Shown: piece by piece, positions 1 through 4,588 of the stretch
Position numbering within the stretch: the stretch's first letter is position 1
How the letters are laid out: every line of letters starts with the position of its first letter
DNA from: an uncultured Alphaproteobacteria bacterium
GTDB taxonomy: Bacteria > Pseudomonadota > Alphaproteobacteria > Caulobacterales > Parvularculaceae
Direction: 5' to 3'
Assembly (NCBI GenBank): GCA_938003575.1
Contig: CALKYG010000270.1
Location: 1 to 6,375, forward strand
DNA length: 6,375 bases
The notes under the pieces: generated by a model
The model's input: the letters and a program-made list of their open reading frames with translations, nothing else
Databases searched by the model: none
Told to the model about the DNA's origin: nothing
Program-made: the position numbers and the translations under genes

Positions 1-123
1 CGAGATCGCGCTGATCCCGAACGGCTCAAGCAACCCATTGATTTCTCGCACTTTTCCTTCATTGTGGCTGGCGATCACCAGCTTTCCTGGACCCAGTTTC
101 CGCGACGCCAAAATACCCTCCAT
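1..123 (-). CDS. rdgB: RdgB/HAM1 family non-canonical purine NTP pyrophosphatase, N-terminal part only
   Basis: These are the first 41 codons of a leftward gene that is cut by the window edge. The protein would hydrolyse ITP, dITP and XTP to monophosphates in the cytoplasm, keeping damaged purines out of DNA and RNA. Recognition rests on the translated segment KLVIASHNEGKVREI (residues 14-28), which is the family's N-terminal substrate-binding signature (A-S-H-N-x-G-K...E), followed by LLEPFGI, also typical. The start is uncertain. ATG at 123-121 has no Shine-Dalgarno sequence before it. A GGAGGG lies just inside the reading frame, 4 nt before an in-frame TTG at 111-109, and starting there gives an N-terminus closer to the family's usual length. 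The gene is divergent from the small-protein operon to the right. Family assignment is confident despite the short fragment, because the signature is specific. Confidence 0.85.
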   Translation of the reverse strand, partial: MEGILASRKLGPGKLVIASHNEGKVREINGLLEPFGISAIS

Positions 124-203
124 ATCGGTTTTCGGAAAAAAATTATCGTTTTTCGACGAAAACCTCTTGCATCGTTTTTCGATAAGTGTATATCGATATT
201 CAA
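124..203. repeat. Four spaced ATCGTTTTTCGA-like elements, candidate operator array
   Basis: The 12-mer ATCGTTTTTCGA occurs exactly at 145-156 and 171-182. A 10/12 copy (ATCGGTTTTCGG) lies at 124-135 and a 9/12 copy (ATCGATATTCAA) at 192-203. The starts are 21, 26 and 21 bp apart, so the array is symmetric, with close to two helical turns inside each outer pair. The copy at 171-183 is a perfect dyad, ATCG-TTTTT-CGAT. The array sits between two divergent genes, and one copy falls between the proposed -35 and -10 of the rightward promoter. Binding by the XRE regulator encoded at 1206-1436 is an inference. The region is AT-rich, so some of the similarity could be chance. Confidence 0.45.
167..194 (+). 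promoter_or_regulatory. Candidate promoter of the small-protein/DUF2975/XRE operon
   Basis: A TTGCATC at 167-173 and a TGTATATC at 187-194 are separated by 13 bp. The second element agrees with the alphaproteobacterial -10 pattern GCTANAWC at 6 of 8 positions (counting N). The first is a weak -35, matching TTGACGS at 4 of 7. Transcription would start near 201 and give a leader of about 130 nt. An ATCGTTTTTCGA element lies between the two boxes, where a bound repressor would block polymerase. The call rests on pattern matching alone. Confidence 0.35.
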
Positions 204-208
204 CAAGA

Positions 209-223
209 CGCCGGCCAACGGCG
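209..223 (+). other. Small hairpin near the 5' end of the leader
   Basis: CGCCG (209-213) and CGGCG (219-223) form a perfect 5-bp stem around a GCCAA loop. It would sit within about ten bases of the proposed transcription start at about 201, where 5'-end hairpins can protect an mRNA from decay. No T run follows, so it is not a terminator. It is a short structure and could be chance. Confidence 0.25.
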
Positions 224-250
224 CAACCGACAAAACAGCCAGACGTGCCT

Positions 251-285
251 GAAAAAAAGAGCGGCAGGACGAAAGCCCGCCGCTC
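251..285 (-). terminator. Intrinsic terminator for leftward transcription, with no gene in front of it
   Basis: Read on the minus strand, GAGCGGC (285-279) pairs with GCCGCTC (265-259). The stem continues inward with a G-U and two G-C pairs (GGG against CCT), giving 10 continuous pairs around a 7-nt loop, CTTTCGT. Seven T residues follow at once (258-252). On the plus strand the G-U pair becomes an A-C mismatch and no T run follows, so the structure fits leftward RNA. No convincing minus-strand gene ends here. It either stops antisense transcription before rdgB or ends an unannotated small RNA. The hairpin is directly visible; its function is inferred. Confidence 0.6.
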
Positions 286-333
286 AGGAAAAACAGCCAA
301 AACGCGTTCGCGCACCAAAGAAAGGAAATTCAA

Positions 334-459
334 ATGTTACGCAATCACGCTTCCACCAACATCGGTTCTGTCGGCTTCTTTGTCAACAGTTTCGTGACGG
401 TCGCTGCGGTCGCCTTGATCGTTGCGGCTTATTTCTCGGCCATCGGTCAGATCGCTTAA
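334..459 (+). CDS. Small single-span membrane protein of unknown function (41 aa)
   Basis: I do not recognise this protein. It has a short polar N-terminus (MLRNHASTNIGS), then one hydrophobic stretch over about residues 14-37, rich in Val, Ala and Phe, and a four-residue end. That predicts a single membrane-spanning helix. Support for it being real: the start is preceded by AAAGGAAA (321-328) at good spacing, it heads a row of genes in the same direction with short gaps (30 nt to the next), and the reading frame ends cleanly. Its proposed leader is about 130 nt long and nearly T-free. A leftward terminator at 251-285 lies inside that leader on the opposite strand, so an antisense RNA is possible. 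Its size and topology resemble small membrane stress proteins or type I toxins, but no homology is claimed. It could also be an accessory subunit of the DUF2975 protein. Confidence 0.6.
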   Translation: MLRNHASTNIGSVGFFVNSFVTVAAVALIVAAYFSAIGQIA

Positions 460-489
460 TCCGCGGCCTGAGGAAAAAGGGGCCTTCCC

Positions 490-639
490 ATGACCAAGGC
501 GATTAACCTCATTATAGCGGCGGCGCTTGCCGCCGCCGCGCTCGCCTCCGCCGTCAGCCTCGCCAGGATGACAAGCGGCGAACAGGGCGGCGATGTCCGC
601 ATCTGCGCCGAACGCCTTTGCGGGGTCGTCTTCTTCTAA
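490..639 (+). CDS. Small exported or membrane-anchored protein with a CX4C end (49 aa)
   Basis: I do not recognise this protein. It begins with MTK and an Ala/Leu/Ile-rich segment (about residues 4-25) that would serve as a membrane anchor or signal peptide. A short polar stretch, rich in Gly and Glu, runs to residue 37. Two cysteines at 39 and 44 (C-A-E-R-L-C) come just before the final GVVFF. If the tail lies in the periplasm the cysteines could form a disulfide or bind a metal; neither is shown. A strong Shine-Dalgarno, AAGGGG (477-482), sits 7 nt before the ATG. The gene follows the 41-aa gene by 30 nt and precedes the DUF2975 gene by 45 nt, so co-transcription is likely. The Ala codons form an 8-bp perfect hairpin (517-536). 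Confidence 0.6.
   Translation: MTKAINLIIAAALAAAALASAVSLARMTSGEQGGDVRICAERLCGVVFF
517..536 (+). repeat. 8-bp perfect GC hairpin inside the 49-aa gene
   Basis: GCGGCGGC (517-524) and GCCGCCGC (529-536) pair perfectly around a GCTT loop. The structure begins 27 nt after the start codon, within the Ala-rich anchor codons. No T run follows, so it is not an intrinsic terminator. Such a stem could slow ribosomes or shield the mRNA, but switching between GCG and GCC alanine codons makes such repeats easily by chance. Confidence 0.4.
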
Positions 640-684
640 AGGCGTCCTCCATCGTTCGGCGAGGCGGCTAACCGGAGATCTGAG

Positions 685-1206
685 ATGATAAAGGCCATCG
701 GCAAAGGGTCGCTTGCGTCCATTCTCGCAGTCGCGCTGCATATTGTCCGCATCATCGTGTGGATCGCCTTCGCCGCCCTTTCCGCCGCAATTGTCGCCAT
801 TCCGCTTATCGCGCCTGTCGCCTCTTGGATCGCCAATCTCGACAGCGCCTCTATAGACGCCGATATCGACATCGACGCCGGCGATTTCGTCAAAGTGCTG
901 CGCCATTTCATTTCATTCGGCGTCGCGCTTTACGTTATTGAGCGTCTGCTTGAGCTTTTGAAGACACTGCGCTTCGGATCGCCTTTCGTTAAAGAAAACG
1001 CAGTGCGCTTCCGGAATGTCGGGTTTGCGCTTCTGGTCGGTGAACTCTCCAAGATCTTCATCTGGGTTCTAGCGGGCATTTTCGACGCCGACGTCGAGGC
1101 CGATCTTGACCTCATGATCTTCGTCGCCATCGCCGCCGTTTTCGTCCTCGCGGAGGTCTTCCGCGAAGGCGCGCGCATGAAAGAAGAGCAGGACTTGACC
1201 GTCTGA
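685..1206 (+). CDS. DUF2975 family four-helix membrane protein
   Basis: This is an inner-membrane protein of unknown biochemical role. It has about four predicted membrane segments: residues 11-47 (long, perhaps a helix plus re-entrant turn), 71-92, 112-133 and 140-158. The family is recognised from L.FGSPFVKENAVRFR (95-110) after the second helix, and from the C-terminal VLAEVFREG (154-162) ending in EEQDLTV. The length of 173 aa is normal. GGAG at 674-677 precedes the ATG at good spacing. Its stop codon overlaps the start of the XRE gene by one base (TGATG), the usual pairing for this family, as in Bacillus yoaS-yozG. The two extracytoplasmic or loop segments at 53-67 and 134-143 are unusually rich in Asp (ten Asp in all). 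Known pairing suggests it works with, or is controlled by, the adjacent regulator. Family call is confident; function is unknown. Confidence 0.88.
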   Translation: MIKAIGKGSLASILAVALHIVRIIVWIAFAALSAAIVAIPLIAPVASWIANLDSASIDADIDIDAGDFVKVLRHFISFGVALYVIERLLELLKTLRFGSPFVKENAVRFRNVGFALLVGELSKIFIWVLAGIFDADVEADLDLMIFVAIAAVFVLAEVFREGARMKEEQDLTV

Positions 1207-1436
1207 TGTCGATTTCCGTCAAACTCGACCGGGTGCTTCTTGATCGCGGCATGTCGCTGACGGAGCTCTCTGAACGTGTCGGGGTGACGATCGCCAATCT
1301 CTCAATCCTCAAGACCGGGAAAGCGAAAGCGATCCGGTTTTCGACGCTTGAAGCGATCTGCAAAGAGCTCAACTGCCAGCCTGGCGACATTTTATTCTTT
1401 GAAGATGACGGCAAGCCGATAAGGCACGATGATTAG
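1206..1436 (+). CDS. YozG-like XRE family transcriptional regulator (76 aa)
   Basis: This is a minimal Cro/CI-type DNA-binding protein with no effector domain. The helix-turn-helix spans about residues 16-38: MSLTELSERVGV carries the first helix and turn, and TIANLSILKTG the recognition helix. It is followed by the family's highly conserved KAKAIRFSTLEAICKELNCQPGDIL (39-63) and a short acidic tail. Its start overlaps the DUF2975 stop (TGATG), implying translational coupling. No separate Shine-Dalgarno is needed, although purines in the upstream codons may help. Regulators of this type normally accompany a DUF2975 membrane protein and are thought to control local genes. I infer autoregulation, possibly through the ATCG repeats at 124-203. 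The family assignment is strong, but target and signal are unknown. Confidence 0.88.
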   Translation: MSISVKLDRVLLDRGMSLTELSERVGVTIANLSILKTGKAKAIRFSTLEAICKELNCQPGDILFFEDDGKPIRHDD

Positions 1437-1441
1437 ACGGT

Positions 1442-1470
1442 TTGCGGCCCGGCCTATTCCCGCCTATATC
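1442..1470 (+). promoter_or_regulatory. Candidate rlmN promoter giving a leaderless transcript
   Basis: TTGCGGC (1442-1448) and CCTATATC (1463-1470) are separated by 14 bp. The latter matches the alphaproteobacterial -10 pattern GCTANAWC at 7 of 8 positions; the former matches TTGACGS at 5 of 7. Transcription would begin about 7-9 bases after 1470, at or next to the rlmN ATG at 1479. This agrees with the absence of any Shine-Dalgarno in the C-rich bases before that ATG. Leaderless mRNAs are known to be common in this class. Read-through from the upstream operon may also contribute. Confidence 0.5.
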
Positions 1471-1478
1471 CCCGCCGC

Positions 1479-2636
1479 ATGAACACCCTCGACCTCTCCG
1501 CGACCCCATTGTCCGCCCCGCCGGGTCGCATGTTTTTCGGCATGTCTCGCGCTGAGGTCGCCGGAACGATCGGCGAGGCGTTGGGCCTTGACTTCAAGAA
1601 GGCGCGGATGCGGGCGAACCAGCTCTGGCGCTGGGTCTATCATTACGGCCTCACCGACTTCAACGCGATGACCGACATCGGCAAGCAGATGCGCCAGGAA
1701 CTCGCAAGGCTGTTCACGATCGGCCGGCCGCATGTCGCTGACAGACAAGTGTCGATCGACGGCACGCGGAAATACCTTATTTCCCTATCACCGGGCGTCG
1801 AAGTTGAGTGCGTTTTCATTCCCGATGTCGGCCGCGCCGGCGCGCTTTGCGTGTCGAGTCAGGTGGGATGCACGTTGAACTGCACTTTCTGCCACACAGG
1901 CACTCAGAGGCTTGTGCGCAACCTGACGGCGGCCGAAATTGTCGGTCAGGTGATAGCGGTGAAGGACGACCTTGCTGAATGGCCTTCAGGCGGAGACGAC
2001 CGTCGCCTCTCCAATATCGTCTTCATGGGGATGGGCGAGCCGCTCTATAATCTTGAGAGCGTTGCGCGCGCGATCGAAATCATTTCCGACGGCGACGGCG
2101 TCTCGATTTCGCGCAGGCGCATCACGGTCTCGACGTCCGGGGTCGTGCCGGAAATACCCCGCCTCGGTGAAATGACTAACGCCATGCTCGCGATCTCGCT
2201 GCATGCGGTCAACGATCCACTGCGGGATGTTCTGGTGCCGATTAACCGGAAATTTCCGATTTCAGAGCTTCTAGGCGCCTGCCGCAACTATCCTGGCCTA
2301 TCGAATGTCCGCAAGATCACCTTCGAATACGTGATGCTCAAGGGGGTCAACGACAGCGACGCGGAAGCGCGCGAGCTTGTCCGTTTACTGAAGGATATTC
2401 CGAGCAAGATAAACCTCATCCCATTCAACCCATGGCCGGGCGCGCCTTATGAGTGTTCAAGCTGGGACCGGATCGAGGCCTTCGCGGAAATTGTCAATCG
2501 AGCAGGCTACGCTTCGCCGATTAGAACGCCGCGCGGCCGCGACATTCTCGCCGCCTGCGGACAGCTGAAATCGGAAAGCGTGAAAAGGCGTGCGAGCGAA
2601 CAGCTGAAGGAGCGCTTCGGGGCGGCGCAGAGCTGA
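1479..2636 (+). CDS. rlmN: 23S rRNA (adenine-2503-C2)/tRNA (adenine-37-C2) methyltransferase
   Basis: This cytoplasmic radical-SAM enzyme methylates C2 of A2503 in 23S rRNA, at the peptidyl transferase centre, and of A37 in some tRNAs. An N-terminal accessory domain (about residues 22-105) precedes the radical-SAM barrel. The cluster-binding cysteines are C131, C135 and C138 (CTLNCTFC). The two mechanistic cysteines are present: C124 in ALCVSSQVG and the methyl-carrying C360 in [13 protein letters not shown]. The SAM-binding GMGEPLYN is at 184-191. At 385 aa it has the family's usual length. The start chosen is the first ATG. There is no Shine-Dalgarno, but a good -10 element ends 8 bases upstream, so leaderless translation is likely; later ATGs at codons 18 and 22 would shorten the N-terminus. 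Its stop overlaps the arfB start by one base. Confidence 0.95.
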   Translation: MNTLDLSATPLSAPPGRMFFGMSRAEVAGTIGEALGLDFKKARMRANQLWRWVYHYGLTDFNAMTDIGKQMRQELARLFTIGRPHVADRQVSIDGTRKYLISLSPGVEVECVFIPDVGRAGALCVSSQVGCTLNCTFCHTGTQRLVRNLTAAEIVGQVIAVKDDLAEWPSGGDDRRLSNIVFMGMGEPLYNLESVARAIEIISDGDGVSISRRRITVSTSGVVPEIPRLGEMTNAMLAISLHAVNDPLRDVLVPINRKFPISELLGACRNYPGLSNVRKITFEYVMLKGVNDSDAEARELVRLLKDIPSKINLIPFNPWPGAPYECSSWDRIEAFAEIVNRAGYASPIRTPRGRDILAACGQLKSESVKRRASEQLKERFGAAQS

Positions 2637-3052
2637 TGCGCGCCGGTTCGATTCTGATTGACGAAAAGGAGCTCGACGAACGATTCATAAGGGCGTCAGG
2701 GCCAGGCGGCCAAAACGTCAACAAGGTCGCAAGCGCGGTACAGCTTCGTTTTGACGCGGCAGGATCGCGTGCGTTGAATGATGCAGTCCGGGCGCGGCTC
2801 CTGAAACTCGCCGGCGCGCGCGTGACGAAAGACGGCGTCATCCTCATCGAGGCGTCGCGCTATCGCGATCAGGCGCGAAACCGCGAAGACGCCCGAGCGC
2901 GCCTCGCCGCCCTCATCGCAAAGGCTGCATCACCGCCGAAAAAGAGGGTCGCGACGAGGCCGCCCCCGTCAGAGAAGCGTAAGCGGCGCGAGGACAAGGC
3001 GCGTCGCAGCGAAGTGAAGCGCGGCCGCACGCGGCCTCCTCATGAGGACTAG
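2636..3052 (+). CDS. arfB: Alternative ribosome-rescue peptidyl-tRNA hydrolase ArfB
   Basis: ArfB frees ribosomes stalled at the end of broken mRNAs: it enters the empty mRNA channel and hydrolyses the peptidyl-tRNA. The catalytic GGQ is at residues 24-26, inside RASGPGGQNVNKVASAV, the class I release-factor signature. The compact domain runs to about residue 105 and is followed by a long, Lys/Arg-rich, Pro-containing tail (about 108-138) that in the family anchors in the mRNA entry channel. The 138-aa length matches ArfB (about 140) and is far below RF1/RF2 (about 360), and no codon-recognition domain is present. The ATG overlaps the rlmN stop (TGATG), so translation is probably coupled. Its coupling with rlmN joins ribosome modification and rescue functionally. 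A general PrfH-like protein is less likely given the basic tail. Confidence 0.93.
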   Translation: MRAGSILIDEKELDERFIRASGPGGQNVNKVASAVQLRFDAAGSRALNDAVRARLLKLAGARVTKDGVILIEASRYRDQARNREDARARLAALIAKAASPPKKRVATRPPPSEKRKRREDKARRSEVKRGRTRPPHED

Positions 3053-3161
3053 CTCCACCGCAACCTCTCGGCGCGCCATGGGCTCATTCTGGCTCAACCC
3101 GGGTGTCGAGCGGAGTGCTGCGACCTATCGTCATTCCTCGAATCGAAAAGAGGGGCATGTG

Positions 3162-4490
3162 ATGAAAAAAATGCACTTTTGGGTCGCCACGGCGCTTGCG
3201 GCTGTTGCCGCCGCAAGCGCGAACGCCGCCGATTACCGCGCCGAGGCTGAACAACTCGCGAAAGAAATAGTCGACGTTCACCCGCGCGGGAGCGAGATCG
3301 CGCAAGACCCCGATTTTATCGCCGCGCGTGAAGCTCTAATTGCGATGGCGGGCGACGCTGACCTTCCTGAGTACGTGATGGCGCTCGGCCGCATGTTCCA
3401 TGCCGCCAAGGACGGGCATACGGGCGTCCTCCCCGTCTACAGCGACCTGCCTGAATTCTCGCATCGTTATCCGCTTCGCCTGAAACGGTTCAAGGATGGA
3501 CTATACGTCGTCGCCGCCAAGGGCGCGGCGTCGCCGCTACTCGGCAAGCGCTTGACCGCGATCGGCGGACGGAACGCCAATGAGATCCTCCGCGATTTCG
3601 TCAGCGCGCAGGCGGGCGGAAACCGCGCTTGGCCGGCGAACTGGACGGCAGTTGGATTGACGATTCCCGGTTTTCTCATGGGCCTCGGCGTCGCATCGGA
3701 CGCGATGACGGCTCCGCTCTCATTTGAGGCGGCGGAGGCGTCAGGACGGGGCCGTTCGGCGGCGCTCCTTCCGTCGGCTGACGGTCGCGAAAATCTGAAA
3801 GAAATCTCGAGAAAAAGCCTCCCACTTGAAATGGCAGACGGCGCACCGCTCAACCATGTTGTTGATATGAAGACCAAGAAAGCTCTCGTCTTCGTCATCG
3901 GCGCCATGGAGAATGAAGAGGGGCGATCGTTCGAAACGTTCACGCGCGAAGCGATTGACGCACTTGCGGCGACAAAAGCTCGGAGGCTTATCATCGACCT
4001 TCGTGATAATGGGGGCGGAAACAATATGTTGGCAGAACCGCTTCGCCGAATGATCGTCCGAAGCCGCTTCAACCAACCCGGCGGCATCTATGTGCTGACC
4101 TCGCCGCAGACTTTTTCCGCGGCGCAGAATTTCGCGACGCGGCTAGAGCGCGAGACTGACGCCCTGTTCGTCGGCGAGCCGACGGGCGGCGCGCCTAATC
4201 ATTTTGGAGACGCTAAATTCGCCAGCGCGCCGCAATCGAAACTGCCCTACATCATCTCCAGGCTTCGCTGGCAAGACATGCCGCCGTTCGACAAGAGGCC
4301 GTGGATTCTACCCGACATCCCCGCGCCGCCTTCTTTTGACGATTATGTCGCCGGCCGCGATGCGGCGCTCGAAGCGGCGCTCGCTCATCAGCCTGACGCT
4401 GAAATGGTCGACAAATGGTGGCGGCGCGCGATGGAACCGTGGAGCCGCGCCTCGCAAGAGGGCGACTGGCGGTTTTTCTTCGAAAACTGA
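3162..4490 (+). CDS. Exported S41 family peptidase homologue with PDZ-like domain (442 aa)
   Basis: This is probably a periplasmic serine protease; its substrate is unknown. MKKMHFWVATALAAVAAASANA is a Sec signal peptide, with likely cleavage after residue 22. A helical N-terminal part ends in KDGHTGV (83-89), with a candidate catalytic His86. A PDZ-like stretch covers about 100-145 (PLLGKRLTAIGGRNANEIL). The S41 catalytic core has LIIDLRDNGGG (276-286), TFSAAQNFA with the presumed nucleophile Ser319, and VGEPTGG (337-343) with Glu339. There is no Lys about 25 residues after the Ser as in CtpA, so a His/Glu arrangement like that of tricorn-type members is more likely. The start was set at 3162 because AGAGGGG (3149-3155) precedes it and the signal peptide begins there; an upstream in-frame ATG at 3042 overlaps arfB and lacks these. 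GTG at 3159 is a close alternative. It follows arfB by 109 nt, so its promoter may be separate. Confidence 0.82.
   Translation: MKKMHFWVATALAAVAAASANAADYRAEAEQLAKEIVDVHPRGSEIAQDPDFIAAREALIAMAGDADLPEYVMALGRMFHAAKDGHTGVLPVYSDLPEFSHRYPLRLKRFKDGLYVVAAKGAASPLLGKRLTAIGGRNANEILRDFVSAQAGGNRAWPANWTAVGLTIPGFLMGLGVASDAMTAPLSFEAAEASGRGRSAALLPSADGRENLKEISRKSLPLEMADGAPLNHVVDMKTKKALVFVIGAMENEEGRSFETFTREAIDALAATKARRLIIDLRDNGGGNNMLAEPLRRMIVRSRFNQPGGIYVLTSPQTFSAAQNFATRLERETDALFVGEPTGGAPNHFGDAKFASAPQSKLPYIISRLRWQDMPPFDKRPWILPDIPAPPSFDDYVAGRDAALEAALAHQPDAEMVDKWWRRAMEPWSRASQEGDWRFFFEN
3192..3220 (+). repeat. 11-bp perfect hairpin in the signal-peptide codons of the S41 gene
   Basis: GCGCTTGCGGC (3192-3202) and GCCGCAAGCGC (3210-3220) are exact inverted repeats around a 7-nt loop, TGTTGCC. 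The stem starts 30 nt after the ATG, in codons for the hydrophobic core of the signal peptide. No T run follows on either strand, so it is unlikely to terminate transcription. It may affect translation speed or mRNA stability. Alanine-rich coding favours such symmetry. Confidence 0.5.
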
Positions 4491-4491
4491 C

Positions 4492-4513
4492 GGGTCGTCA
4501 CGTGAGCCGACCC
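4492..4513 (+). terminator. Possible weak terminator hairpin after the S41 gene
   Basis: GGGTCG (4492-4497) and CGACCC (4508-4513) form a perfect 6-bp stem around a 10-nt loop that itself contains TCAC/GTGA. It begins immediately after the S41 stop codon and lies before the argG promoter region. The bases that follow (TGAAATAGTTCTTAG) contain only a poor T run, so efficient intrinsic termination is doubtful. It may instead act as a 3'-end stabiliser. Confidence 0.35.
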
Positions 4514-4524
4514 TGAAATAGTTC

Positions 4525-4553
4525 TTAGCATGCCTTCGCCTTTCAGCTATAGG
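4525..4553 (+). promoter_or_regulatory. Candidate argG promoter
   Basis: GCTATAGG (4546-4553) matches the alphaproteobacterial -10 pattern GCTANAWC at 6 of 8 positions, counting N. A very weak -35 (TTAGCAT, 4525-4531) lies 14 bp upstream. A start near 4560 would leave a leader of about 30 nt containing the ribosome binding site AAAGGA (4576-4581). No clear arginine-repressor (ARG-box) palindrome is seen nearby. The 98-bp gap after the S41 gene supports an independent promoter, but the match is weak. Confidence 0.3.
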
Positions 4554-4588
4554 CGCGGCGCGGATGAGCGCGGCGAAAGGATCGGTCG

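Noticed and set aside
38..397. A 119-codon open frame on the plus strand across the rdgB-operon gap
   Set aside because: It overlaps the clearly recognised rdgB N-terminus on the other strand and the 41-aa gene. It has no good ribosome binding site and a biased, low-complexity composition that simply reflects the T-poor leader.
186..506. A Lys/Arg/Gln-rich 106-codon open frame on the plus strand
   Set aside because: Its length follows from the near absence of T (hence of stop codons) at 201-333. It overlaps the 41-aa gene in another frame and lacks a supported start.
337..906. A 189-codon minus-strand frame that might supply the gene for the orphan terminator
   Set aside because: It is antisense to three plus-strand genes, including the recognised DUF2975 gene. 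Its product is a shadow rich in Asp, Gly and Arg with no family motif. It ends about 50 bases before the terminator, which is notable, but composition argues against coding.
3042..3161. Upstream extension of the S41 gene to the ATG at 3042
   Set aside because: It would overlap arfB and put 40 polar residues before an evident signal peptide, whereas the ATG at 3162 has a ribosome binding site at correct spacing.
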